Below are positions 20,178-28,213 of a DNA stretch of 64,000 nucleotides, one piece after another. Origin of the DNA: Deltaproteobacteria bacterium (GTDB lineage: Bacteria; Myxococcota_A; UBA796; CAJQPC01); NCBI GenBank assembly GCA_016717595.1, contig JADKFE010000041.1:15620-79619 (forward strand), given 5' to 3'. Under the pieces are notes generated by a model. That model worked only from the letters and a program-made list of their open reading frames with translations. It did not search any database and was not told where the DNA came from. A program made the translations under genes and the position numbers. Numbering within the stretch: position 1 is the stretch's first letter; the number at the start of each line of letters is the position of its first letter.

Positions 20178-21539
20178 ATGTGGTTGTGGCTCTTCGCCTG
20201 CGCAGGATCAGCCGATCCCCCTGTTCACCCGCCGGTCGTAGACGCCGCGAGGCTCACGATTGAGGGGCCCGCGGGCGCGCTCATCGCGGGGGTGTACAAC
20301 CTCGGCGAGCTAGACGGCGCGCCGGGGCATGAGCTGGGCCTGGCCGTGGGCCGCGGCGAGGCGCTCACCGAGGGATCCGATCTTTACGTGTTCTCCGGCG
20401 GGCAGACCGGCGCGCTCCGGCTGGAGGACGCGGATCAGGTGATCGTCAACGACGCGGGCGCGTGGTGGATCGTCGATGGTGGGCAGTGTACGCCCGATTC
20501 CGCCTCGGGCCACCGGAACGCCGTGGGCCTGGGGGATCTCGACGGCGACGGCCTCGGAGAGCTGATGCTCGCGTTCGGCGATGACGCCGGGGACGGTGTG
20601 GTCTACCTGCTCGGCGGCGCCCAGCGCGCCCTGGCGCGGGAGACCCCGCTCTCCGCCGCCCAGCTCATCCTCTTTGGCCCAGGCGACACGTCTAGCCTCG
20701 GCGCCGATCTCACCGTGGGTGACTTCGACGGTGACGGCCTCAGCGACGTCGTGATCGGGGCGCCGGTCACCGAGAGCCCCGAGCGCGCCGGAGAGATCGT
20801 CGTGGTCTACGGCGCCAAGCTCGGCCCAGCGCGGGGCGCGCGGCGGGTGTTTGAGCTCGGCGGCGTCGGCTGGAGCGCCGTGGTCGGGGAGCTCGCCGGG
20901 GAGCGGGTGCTCTCCGTGGGCGACGTGAACCAAGACGATCGGGAGGATCTCGCCGTGCTCGCGCCGGGCTGCGCGTCGGGGCGGCCGGGTCGGGTGCTGC
21001 TCGTCTCCGGCGCGGATCTTCCCCGGGTGGGCCGCAACGACCGCCTGCTCATCAGCGCCACCTACCAGAGCACAAACGTGCTCCCCGGGAACCTCCAGCG
21101 CCTCCCCAACCCCGACGGCCTCGGCCCCGACGGGCTGATCGTCGGCGGCGACACCGACGCCCTCGGCGAGCATGTGCTCGTGTTCTCCGGCGAGGGCCTG
21201 CTCAGCGCGCCCAACCTGCGCCCCACGACGAGCTTTCAGATCGGCGCCGACTCCCGGTCCCAGCTCACCACACGGGGCCTGCCCGGCGGAGAGGTCGAGC
21301 TGGTGGCCCACGACGGCGGCCGGCTCGTGCGGGTGTCTGACCCCGAGCGCGCCGAGGGCTGGTACATGGCGGAGGGCTGGTCGTCCCCCTGCGACATGGA
21401 CGACCGCCCCGACCGACACCGCCTGCTCGACGCCTTCGACCTCGACGGCGACGGCGTTGACGAGCTGGTCACCGTCGAGCCCCTCTGGCCGACCTGCGAT
21501 CCAGACCAAGAGAACCAGGGCCTCGTCGTCGTCTGGTGA
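20178..21539 (+). CDS. FG-GAP repeat (integrin-alpha-like) lipoprotein
   Basis: The 453-residue protein begins MWLWLFACAGS, a very short signal with a lipobox-like LFAC. It contains several FG-GAP/VCBS blades with calcium-loop signatures: GDLDGDGLGE, GDFDGDGLSD, GDVNQDDRED and FDLDGDGVDE. This matches a seven-bladed beta-propeller as in bacterial FG-GAP proteins, usually extracellular and calcium-stabilised. GGAGGT lies about eleven bases before the start. It diverges from the HTTM cassette and sits just upstream of the sulfate-importer promoter region, apparently as its own unit. Ligand unknown. Confidence 0.8.
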   Translation: MWLWLFACAGSADPPVHPPVVDAARLTIEGPAGALIAGVYNLGELDGAPGHELGLAVGRGEALTEGSDLYVFSGGQTGALRLEDADQVIVNDAGAWWIVDGGQCTPDSASGHRNAVGLGDLDGDGLGELMLAFGDDAGDGVVYLLGGAQRALARETPLSAAQLILFGPGDTSSLGADLTVGDFDGDGLSDVVIGAPVTESPERAGEIVVVYGAKLGPARGARRVFELGGVGWSAVVGELAGERVLSVGDVNQDDREDLAVLAPGCASGRPGRVLLVSGADLPRVGRNDRLLISATYQSTNVLPGNLQRLPNPDGLGPDGLIVGGDTDALGEHVLVFSGEGLLSAPNLRPTTSFQIGADSRSQLTTRGLPGGEVELVAHDGGRLVRVSDPERAEGWYMAEGWSSPCDMDDRPDRHRLLDAFDLDGDGVDELVTVEPLWPTCDPDQENQGLVVVW

Positions 21540-21547
21540 GCCCATGA

Positions 21548-21644
21548 GGCCACGACATGTCGTGGCCACGGCGACGCCGCTCACGATGGCTCGTGGCGCT
21601 TCGTGGGCAAACCCGCCACGACGGGGCCCGGGGCGCGGTCGTGG
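21548..21644. promoter_or_regulatory. Cluster of TCGTGG/CCACGA sites, candidate enhancer (UAS) for sigma-54 activation
   Basis: The hexamer TCGTGG or its complement occurs six times: 21550-21555 and 21560-21565 (within the perfect 20-bp palindrome GGCCACGACATGTCGTGGCC at 21548-21567), 21591-21596, 21601-21606, 21616-21621 and 21639-21644. The pair at 21616 and 21639 is again inverted, inside CGCCACGAC and GTCGTGGCG. The cluster lies directly upstream of a -24/-12 element, where enhancer-binding proteins usually bind. Binding by the regulator encoded at 25523-27127 is inferred. The palindrome might alternatively end transcription of the upstream FG-GAP gene. Confidence 0.6.
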
Positions 21645-21647
21645 CGC

Positions 21648-21663
21648 TGGCACGGCGCTTGCT
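21648..21663 (+). promoter_or_regulatory. Sigma-54 (-24/-12) promoter of the sulfate importer operon
   Basis: TGGCACGGCGCTTGCT agrees with the sigma-54 consensus TGGCACG-N4-TTGCA/T at every conserved position, with the correct GG-to-GC spacing. It lies 76 bases before the sbp start codon, which leaves a leader of roughly 65 bases. It is on the coding strand of the operon. No good -35/-10 pair was seen in the same 200-base gap. Confidence 0.75.
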
Positions 21664-21739
21664 AACGACGGTCGCGCGGCGACGATTGTGTGGCGAAGAG
21701 CCCCGCCGCGGATGCCCCCTCGCCCTCGGGAGCCCGACG

Positions 21740-22783
21740 ATGCGACCTCACACCCTGGTTACCGCTGCGTCTGTGTCTGTGCTGCTCGGCCTCATCCCCG
21801 GCTGCTCGGGGGAGGCGGACCCCGACGGTCCGGTCACCCGCAAGCTCGTCATCGGCGCCTACACCACCCCACGCGAGGCGATGAACGATCATCTGCTCCC
21901 CAAGTTTAAGGAGGCCTGGCAGGCCAAGACCGGCGAGATCGTCGAGTTTGAGACCTCGTTTCAGGCCTCTGGCAGCCAGGCTCGGGCCATCTCTGGGGGC
22001 TTTGAGGCGGACGTGGCTTGGCTCTCGCTTGAGCCCGACGTACAGACCCTCGTAGACGCCGGGCTCATCACCCGGGACTGGCGGGCCACGCCCACCAAAG
22101 GCATCGTCTCGTCCTCTGTCGTGGTGATCGGCGTGCGGCCGGGCAACCCCAAAGGGGTGACGGACTGGGCGGATCTCGGCAAACCCGGCGTCGAGGTGCT
22201 CACGCCGAACGTGCGCACCAGCGGCGGCGCGATGTGGAACGTGCTCGGCGTGGTGGGCGCCGCCCGACGGGGCCATGTCGGCGCAGACACCAGCGAGGTC
22301 CACGCCGAGGCCGTCTTGGCGAGCGTGCTCAAGAACGTGCGGGTGATGGACAAAGGCGCCCGGGACTCGATGATCTCCTTTGAGAAGGGCATCGGCGACG
22401 CGATCATCTCCTATGAGAACGAGCTGGTCGTCGCGGCCTTGGCCGGGCAAAAACTCGACACGGTCATCCCCAAGTCTACGGTGATCATTCAGAATCCCGC
22501 CGCGGTGGTGGACGTCTACGCCGAGCGCCACGGCGTCACGGATCTCGCGGATGCCTTCGTGGCGTTCCTCACCGAGCCCGCGCAGCAAGAGGCCCTCGCC
22601 AAGTACGGCCTGCGCCCGGTGGTGGACGGCGTGCCCGTCGCGGGGTTCCCGGCCTTGGGCGACACCTTCACCGCCGCCGACCTGGGCGGCTGGGCCAGCC
22701 TCAAGACGACGGTGTTCGCCGACGGCGCGCTGTACGACCGCGCCCTGACCCGCGCCCAGAGCGCCCAAGGTCAAGCCCAGTGA
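21740..22783 (+). CDS. sbp: Sulfate/thiosulfate ABC transporter substrate-binding lipoprotein
   Basis: The chosen ATG 21740 (GGGAG eight bases upstream) gives 347 residues, beginning with a lipoprotein signal MRPHTLVTAASVSVLLGLIP followed by GC. The mature domain follows the Sbp/CysP family: KLVIGAYTTPREAMNDHLLPKF near the N-terminus, a TSFQASGSQARAI segment that contributes to the anion site, VRPGNPKGVTDWADL and SYENEL. It captures sulfate or thiosulfate outside the membrane and delivers it to CysTW. The next gene starts within its stop codon (GTGA), so the operon is tightly coupled. Lipid anchoring rather than a free periplasmic form is notable compared with enterobacterial Sbp. Confidence 0.9.
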   Translation: MRPHTLVTAASVSVLLGLIPGCSGEADPDGPVTRKLVIGAYTTPREAMNDHLLPKFKEAWQAKTGEIVEFETSFQASGSQARAISGGFEADVAWLSLEPDVQTLVDAGLITRDWRATPTKGIVSSSVVVIGVRPGNPKGVTDWADLGKPGVEVLTPNVRTSGGAMWNVLGVVGAARRGHVGADTSEVHAEAVLASVLKNVRVMDKGARDSMISFEKGIGDAIISYENELVVAALAGQKLDTVIPKSTVIIQNPAAVVDVYAERHGVTDLADAFVAFLTEPAQQEALAKYGLRPVVDGVPVAGFPALGDTFTAADLGGWASLKTTVFADGALYDRALTRAQSAQGQAQ

Positions 22784-23592
22784 GCGCCTCTCGGGCCGTC
22801 TGGGCGCCCCGTTTGATGCGGGCCTCGTTCGGGGTCTGGATCTGCGCGCTCGTCGTGCTGCCGATGCTCGCGGTGCTCGCCCGGGCCGCCCAAGGAGGCT
22901 TCGCCGGGGCCTGGGAGGCCATCACCCGCCCCGCCGCCGTACACGCGCTGGGGCTCTCCTTCGGGCTCAGCCTGATTGTCGTGGGGATCGACCTGATCTT
23001 CGGCCTCGCGACGGCCTGGGCGCTGGTGCGTTGGGACTTCCCCGGGCGCCGCCTCGTGAGCGCGCTCGTGGACCTGCCCTTCGCCGTGCCTACCCTCGTC
23101 GCGGGCATCCTGCTCGTGGTGATGTTGGGCCCACAGTCCACCTTAGGCGGCGCCATGGCCGGGCTGGGCATCGACGTGATCTACGCCTGGCCGGGCATGA
23201 TCCTCGCCTTGTGTTTTGTGACCCTGCCCTTCGTCGTGCGTGCCGTGGAGCCCGTTTTAGAGGAGCTCGACCCCGCTGAAGAGGAGGCCGCGCGCACCTT
23301 AGGCGCCGGAGAGGCCCTGATTGTGCGTCAAGTCCTGCTGCCGCCGCTTCTGCCGGCCTTGGCCGTGGGCGCCGGGCAGAGCTTCGCCCGGGCCATCGGC
23401 GAGTTCGGCGCCATGGCGGTGCTCTCGGGGAACGTGCCCCGGGAGACCCTGGTGGGCAGCGTGTATGTGTTGGGTGAGGTCGAGGCCGGAGACAGCGTCG
23501 AGGCCGCGGCGGTCAGCGTGGTGCTGCTCGTCGTCTCCATCATCGCCCAGCTCGTCGTGAGCCAGGTCAACCAGCCCTGGGGGCAAGAATGA
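22780..23592 (+). CDS. cysT: Sulfate ABC transporter permease CysT (CysU)
   Basis: The 270-residue integral membrane protein has about six transmembrane segments. The EAA loop that contacts the ATPase is visible as EEEAARTLGAGEALIVRQVL followed by LPPLLPAL, and the conserved ARAIGEFGA segment comes next. The start is GTG 22780, overlapping sbp by four bases. It pairs with CysW to form the membrane channel of the sulfate importer. Order in the operon (binding protein, CysT, CysW, CysA) is the classical one. Confidence 0.9.
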   Translation: MSASRAVWAPRLMRASFGVWICALVVLPMLAVLARAAQGGFAGAWEAITRPAAVHALGLSFGLSLIVVGIDLIFGLATAWALVRWDFPGRRLVSALVDLPFAVPTLVAGILLVVMLGPQSTLGGAMAGLGIDVIYAWPGMILALCFVTLPFVVRAVEPVLEELDPAEEEAARTLGAGEALIVRQVLLPPLLPALAVGAGQSFARAIGEFGAMAVLSGNVPRETLVGSVYVLGEVEAGDSVEAAAVSVVLLVVSIIAQLVVSQVNQPWGQE

Positions 23593-24401
23593 CCCCACGA
23601 CGTCGCACAAAGCCCGAAGGCCTTGGCCTCGTGGTCACCGCCGCGGCGATCCTCTGGGTCGTGGGCCTCGTGGGGGTGCCCTTGGGCGCGCTCCTGCTCG
23701 CTGTCGGCGCCGAGCCCGCCCAGGTGGTCGCCGAGCTCGTCGAACAAGGCGGCTTAGACGCCTTGGGGCGCTCGATCGTGCTCGCGGTGTTCGCCGTGCT
23801 CGTCGGCGGCGTCACCGGCACCTTGGGCGGCCTCGTGCTCGCCCGGCAGCGCTTCTGGGGCCGCGCCGTCTTAGACGTCGCCGTGGATCTCCCCCTCGCC
23901 GTGAGCCCGGTGATCGTAGGCCTCGCGTTCGTCATCCTCTACGGTCGTGGCGGCTGGTTAGAGCCCGTGGCCACGGCGCTGGGCGTCAAGGTGCTCTTCG
24001 CCACGCCGGGCCTGTTCTTGGCGACGGCGTTTGTGTGCCTGCCGTTCTTTGTGCGGGAGGTCGCCCTGGTGCTTGAGGAGGTCGGCACCAGCGAAGAGGA
24101 CGCGGCCCGCACCTTAGGCGCCAGCGAGTGGCAGGTGTTTGTGTGGGTCACCCTGCCCCAGCTTCGCGGCGCCCTGCGGGTGGGCACGCTGTTGACCGTG
24201 GCCAGAGCGCTGGGTGAGTTCGGCGCGGTGCTCGTGCTCGGCGGCGCCATCGAGGGCCGCACCCAGACCGCCACCACCTTCGTTCACACGATGATGGAGG
24301 AGCGGCACGACGCCGGGGCCTTCGGCATGTCGTTGATCCTCGCCGCCATGACCGTGCTGCTTGTGCAGGCCTTGCCCACAGGCGCACGCACCAAACACTG
24401 A
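23589..24401 (+). CDS. cysW: Sulfate ABC transporter permease CysW
   Basis: This is the second permease, also 270 residues with about six membrane helices. Its EAA loop reads SEEDAARTLGASEWQVFVWV, followed by RALGEFGAVLVLGG. The ATG overlaps the cysT stop by four bases (ATGA). The C-terminus lies inside the membrane-spanning part and ends LVQALPTGARTKH. It is the heterodimer partner of CysT. Confidence 0.9.
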   Translation: MTPRRRTKPEGLGLVVTAAAILWVVGLVGVPLGALLLAVGAEPAQVVAELVEQGGLDALGRSIVLAVFAVLVGGVTGTLGGLVLARQRFWGRAVLDVAVDLPLAVSPVIVGLAFVILYGRGGWLEPVATALGVKVLFATPGLFLATAFVCLPFFVREVALVLEEVGTSEEDAARTLGASEWQVFVWVTLPQLRGALRVGTLLTVARALGEFGAVLVLGGAIEGRTQTATTFVHTMMEERHDAGAFGMSLILAAMTVLLVQALPTGARTKH

Positions 24402-24446
24402 GCTGGTCTCCGTCTCTCTGCCAACGCCTTCACTCCGAGGTGAGTC

Positions 24447-25478
24447 ATGGGCATCGTCGCCAAGAACCTACACAAACAGTTCGGTGAGACCCAGGTGATC
24501 CGCGGGGTGAGCCTGTCCGTTGACCGCGGGGAGATGGTCTCGTTGCTGGGGCCCTCCGGCGGCGGCAAGAGCACCGTGCTTCGTATCCTCGCGGGCTTGG
24601 AGCGCGCGGACTCTGGCGAGGTGTGGCTTGACGGGCAGCGTGTGGACCACCTCGACGCGGCCTCCCGGGGCGTGGGGTTTGTGTTCCAACACTACGCCTT
24701 GTTCCGGCACATGCGTGTGGTGGACAACGTCGCGTTTGGGCTCAAGGTGCGAAAGGTCAACCCGGTTGAGGCGCGGCGGCGGGCCGAGGCCCTGCTCACC
24801 CGAGTGGGCCTCGGTGGGCTCAGCGAACGATGGCCCGATGAGCTCTCCGGCGGTCAGCGGCAGCGGGTGGCCTTGGCCCGGGCCTTGGCCCCAGAGCCCC
24901 GGGTGCTGCTCCTCGATGAGCCCTTCGGGGCCTTAGACGCCCGGGTGCGCGCGGACCTGCGCGAGTGGCTGCGCCGCCTGCACGACGAGGTCGGCGCCAC
25001 CACGGTGCTCGTCACCCACGATCAAGAGGAGGCGCTCTCTGTGTCGGATCGTGTGATCCTCGTCAAAGACGGCCTCATCGAGCAAGACGGCAGCCCGTCG
25101 GAGATCGTAGACGCCCCACGCACGGAGTTTGTCGCGCGGTTTGTGGGTGAGGTCAACGTCGTCGAGGGCGTCGTCGGCGCCGATGGCCTGCTGAGCGCGG
25201 GTGGGCTCTCCATGCGCATCCCCGCCGGGTCCAAGGTCGGCGACCGCCTTCGCGCCGTTCTACGCTCCCACGAGCTGCACCTGGAGCTGGACCCGCGCGG
25301 CTTGGGCGTCGTGCGGCGGGTGGTGCCTCTGGACGATCGGGCCCGCGTCGAGCTGAGCCTCAACGGCGCCTCTTTGGTGGCGCGTGTGCCCCGGGCCCAG
25401 GCCCAGGCGCTCACCATCGGCGGATCCGTCACCGTCGCGCTGCATGAGCCGGCCCGAGTCTGGGCCATCGAGGGCTGA
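24447..25478 (+). CDS. cysA: Sulfate/thiosulfate import ATPase CysA
   Basis: The 343-residue cytoplasmic ATPase has Walker A GPSGGGKST (about 35-43), the Q-loop QHYALF, the signature LSGGQRQRVALARALA (about 132), Walker B VLLLDEPFGALDA and the switch histidine in VLVTHDQEEA. A C-terminal TOBE-like domain of about 100 residues follows. GAGGTG lies just upstream of the ATG. It is 45 bases after cysW, a gap with nothing else of note. It powers the transporter formed with CysTW and the upstream binding protein. Confidence 0.92.
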   Translation: MGIVAKNLHKQFGETQVIRGVSLSVDRGEMVSLLGPSGGGKSTVLRILAGLERADSGEVWLDGQRVDHLDAASRGVGFVFQHYALFRHMRVVDNVAFGLKVRKVNPVEARRRAEALLTRVGLGGLSERWPDELSGGQRQRVALARALAPEPRVLLLDEPFGALDARVRADLREWLRRLHDEVGATTVLVTHDQEEALSVSDRVILVKDGLIEQDGSPSEIVDAPRTEFVARFVGEVNVVEGVVGADGLLSAGGLSMRIPAGSKVGDRLRAVLRSHELHLELDPRGLGVVRRVVPLDDRARVELSLNGASLVARVPRAQAQALTIGGSVTVALHEPARVWAIEG

Positions 25479-25522
25479 GCCCGGATACGTTCCCCAATCA
25501 ACCCCCTCCGACCGGAGCGGCT

Positions 25523-27127
25523 ATGGATCCTCGCTGGAGCGCCTCGCCCTGGACCTCCCTGGTGCTCAACACCTGGCGACAGGTCTCCGAGCACCTCGAC
25601 ATCGCCGCCTGCTTGGATGAGCTCACCCCGGGGCTGATCGCTGGCCTGCCCCTGCGGCGGGTGTGGCTGCGCCGCTTTGACGCCCAGCACGCCTGGTTAG
25701 AGACCGTGGCGGTGTCGCCTTGGGATCGGGCCCTCGGCGAGCTGCCCGCGCGGCGCCCCTTAGAGGCCGACGAGCTGCGCCTGGTGAGCGACTGGGTGAG
25801 CCGAGGCCGGGTCGAGCCGCTCCCGCCGCGCCTGTTGAGCGTCGTCTCGCCCCAGCGCACCCGCGGCGGCGTCACCCTCGCCGGAGGCCTCGTAGACGCG
25901 CGTAAACCCGTCGGGATTGTGCTGTTTGAGGGCGATGACTCCCTCGCCGCACAGTCGGAGCTGCTCCTGGCGCTGCTCGCGCCTCTGCTCGTGGCCCTGC
26001 GCAACGACCAACGTGTGCATGAGCTCGCGCGGCTTCGTGAGGCGGTCGAGGCCGAGAACCGCGCCTTGCTCTCCCGCCTCGCCCGAGACGGCGTCGCCGG
26101 GGCGGTCGTCGGCGCCGACGCCGGGATGCGTGAGGTGATGGCCCGGGTGCAGCGGGTGAGCCAGACCGACGCCCCGGTGCTCATCCTCGGCGAGACCGGC
26201 ACCGGCAAAGAGCTCGTCGCCCGCGAGGTTCACGCCCGCAGCGGCCGGGCCCAGGGCCCCTTCCTCAAGATCAACTGTGGCGGCATCCCCCCGGAGCTCA
26301 TCGACAGCGAGCTCTTCGGCCACGAGCGCGGCAGCTTCACCGGCGCGGTCTCCGAGCGCCGCGGCTGGTTTGAGCGCGCCGACGGCGGCACCCTCTTTCT
26401 CGACGAGATCGGCGAGCTGCCCCTGGCGGCCCAGGTGCGACTGTTGCGGGTGCTCCAAGACGGCACCTTTGAGCGTGTCGGCGGCCAGCGCCCCCTGCAC
26501 GCCGACGTACGAATCCTCGCCGCGACCCACCGCGATCTGGGCCTCATGGTGGCCGATGGGCGCTTTCGTGAGGATCTCTGGTATCGCATCGGCGTGTTCC
26601 CCCTGCGCCTGCCGCCCCTGCGAGAGCGCCTCGGTGATCTGCCCGCCCTGGTGGCCACCTTCGCCGCCCGCGCCGGGCAGCGCCTCTTCGGCCGCCCCCT
26701 CGCCGCCACCCCCGACGATCTCGGCCTGCTCAGCGCCTACCACTGGCCGGGCAACGTGCGTGAGCTTGGCGCGGTGGTGGAGCGCGCGGCGATCCTCGGC
26801 GACGGCCACGGCCTCGACGTGCGCGGGGCCTTGGGTGTGCAGGCCGACGCGGCGCCGGGCCGTCCCGGGTTGGGGCGCGCTGGGCTGAATCTCCCCGCCC
26901 AGCGCGCGGGTGAGCCCCCGAGGCCGCCACCGCCCGCCTCGACCTCTCTGGAGGAGGTCAACCGCCGCGCGATTCAAGAGGCCCTGTGCTCATCCGCGGG
27001 TCGAATCGAGGGCCGTGGCGGCGCGGCGTCCCGTCTGGGGCTCTCCCCCTCCACGTTACGCTCACGCATGAAGCGCCTGGACATCCAGTGGGATCGTTTC
27101 CGGCCCAAGCCCGAGGACGCTCGCTGA
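25523..27127 (+). CDS. Sigma-54 enhancer-binding transcriptional activator with N-terminal GAF-like domain (NorR-type)
   Basis: The 534-residue protein has a GAF-like sensor region (about 15-180), a coiled linker, and a complete AAA+ sigma-54 activation domain: Walker A GETGTGKE (about 223), the sigma-54 contact loop GSFTGA (about 270; usually GAFTGA), Walker B GGTLFLDEIGE, an RVGG sensor region and YHWPGNVREL. A Fis-type helix-turn-helix closes it (GGAASRLGLSPSTLRSRMKR). It starts 44 bases after cysA and is probably in the same transcript, so it likely controls the sulfate importer from the sigma-54 promoter at 21648. The sensor ligand is unknown; NorR itself senses nitric oxide, which need not hold here. 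Confidence 0.88.
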   Translation: MDPRWSASPWTSLVLNTWRQVSEHLDIAACLDELTPGLIAGLPLRRVWLRRFDAQHAWLETVAVSPWDRALGELPARRPLEADELRLVSDWVSRGRVEPLPPRLLSVVSPQRTRGGVTLAGGLVDARKPVGIVLFEGDDSLAAQSELLLALLAPLLVALRNDQRVHELARLREAVEAENRALLSRLARDGVAGAVVGADAGMREVMARVQRVSQTDAPVLILGETGTGKELVAREVHARSGRAQGPFLKINCGGIPPELIDSELFGHERGSFTGAVSERRGWFERADGGTLFLDEIGELPLAAQVRLLRVLQDGTFERVGGQRPLHADVRILAATHRDLGLMVADGRFREDLWYRIGVFPLRLPPLRERLGDLPALVATFAARAGQRLFGRPLAATPDDLGLLSAYHWPGNVRELGAVVERAAILGDGHGLDVRGALGVQADAAPGRPGLGRAGLNLPAQRAGEPPRPPPPASTSLEEVNRRAIQEALCSSAGRIEGRGGAASRLGLSPSTLRSRMKRLDIQWDRFRPKPEDAR

Positions 27128-27199
27128 GCCGCCCGTCTTTGCGCCTCCGCGATCCCCCGGTCACTTTGGGGCCCAACGCCGCGCTAAGGCCCGTGGGCC

Positions 27200-28201
27200 A
27201 TGACCAACCCACACGACGCCTTCTTTAAGAGCCTGTTCAGCGACATCGCGGAGCTGATCAACCTCCTGCGTGATCTCCTCCACCCCGAGGTCGTTCGCCA
27301 GCTCGACCTCAACGCGCTGCAGCCGCTCCCGACCGAGGTCGTGCGGGAGTCGCTCAACCTCGGCCTGAGCGATCTGCGGTTCAGCGTCCCGTGGCGCGCG
27401 GGCGGCCATCTGGCGCTGCGCCTGCTCTTGGAGCACCAGTCCACCGTAGACCCGACGATGCCCCTACGCGCCTTACGCTACATCATGGACGTGTGGAGCA
27501 CGACCCCACGGCCCGATCACAAGCTCCCCGTCGCCTTGACCCTGATCATCTTCCACGGCCCGCGCCCGTGGAGCGCCGCCCGAGCGCTGAGTGAGCTCTA
27601 CGACGCCCCGCCCGAGGCCCTGCCTTACCTCACGCCCCACCTCCCCGAGCTGTGCCTGCACCTCATCGACCTCGGTGAGCGCGACGAAGACGCCGTCCCC
27701 GGCCAAGGCGCGGGCAAGCTCGGCCTCATGCTCATGCGAAACGCCCACGAAGAGAACCTCTGGAGCACCCTCGACCGCCGCGTCGACCTCTGGTCCGAAG
27801 GTTACCGCGACCACGGCCCCTCGACGATGACCACAACCTTGCGGTACATTTATGAGGTCACCGACCCTGAGCTCCCCCCGGCGCTCAAGGCCAAGCTCAC
27901 CGCCATCGTCCACCCCAAAGACCGCGAGGCCCTGATGACCGCCGCTGAACGTCTTCGACAAGAAGGTCGCCTGGAGGGAAGGCAAGAGGGCAGGCAAGAG
28001 GGGCGCCTGGAGGGCAGGCAAGAGGGCGAGCTAGGCGCCAAGCGGGAGTTCACCCTCAAGGTGCTCAGCCGGCGCTTCGGGCCGCTGCCCGAGGCCGTCG
28101 CCCAGCAGGTGATGAGCGCCGATCTGGACACCTTGGAGCGCCTCACCGACGAGCTGTTCACCGCCACCAGCCTCGACGCGCTCATGGCCGGCGACGTCTG
28201 A
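27200..28201 (+). CDS. Rpn/YhgA-family PD-(D/E)xK nuclease (recombination-promoting nuclease type)
   Basis: The 333-residue protein begins MTNPHDAFFKSLFSD, the characteristic opening of Rpn family proteins (formerly annotated as transposase_31). The nuclease core shows LSDLRF and LLLEHQST, the D and ExQ positions of the fold. The C-terminal region has a Gly-Arg-Gln-Glu repeat tract (27965-28027), common in this family, then a helical tail. Members cleave DNA and promote RecA-independent recombination in E. coli, or act in phage defence. It stands 72 bases after the regulator and ends 12 bases from the convergent aminotransferase gene. It is probably an accessory gene. Confidence 0.85.
   Translation: MTNPHDAFFKSLFSDIAELINLLRDLLHPEVVRQLDLNALQPLPTEVVRESLNLGLSDLRFSVPWRAGGHLALRLLLEHQSTVDPTMPLRALRYIMDVWSTTPRPDHKLPVALTLIIFHGPRPWSAARALSELYDAPPEALPYLTPHLPELCLHLIDLGERDEDAVPGQGAGKLGLMLMRNAHEENLWSTLDRRVDLWSEGYRDHGPSTMTTTLRYIYEVTDPELPPALKAKLTAIVHPKDREALMTAAERLRQEGRLEGRQEGRQEGRLEGRQEGELGAKREFTLKVLSRRFGPLPEAVAQQVMSADLDTLERLTDELFTATSLDALMAGDV
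27965..28027 (+). repeat. Short in-frame Gly-Arg-(Gln/Leu)-Glu repeat tract
   Basis: About 63 bases of near-repeats of ggcaggcaagag and ggcgcctggag encode alternating GRLEG and RQEG units in the Rpn-type gene. Tracts of this type vary in length within the family and are prone to slippage. Confidence 0.8.
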
Positions 28202-28213
28202 GCCCTCCGCGGC

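Noticed and set aside
27965..28027. Frameshift or foreign insertion in the Rpn-type gene
   Set aside because: The repeat tract keeps the frame and such Gln/Glu/Arg/Gly tracts are normal in Rpn family C-termini.
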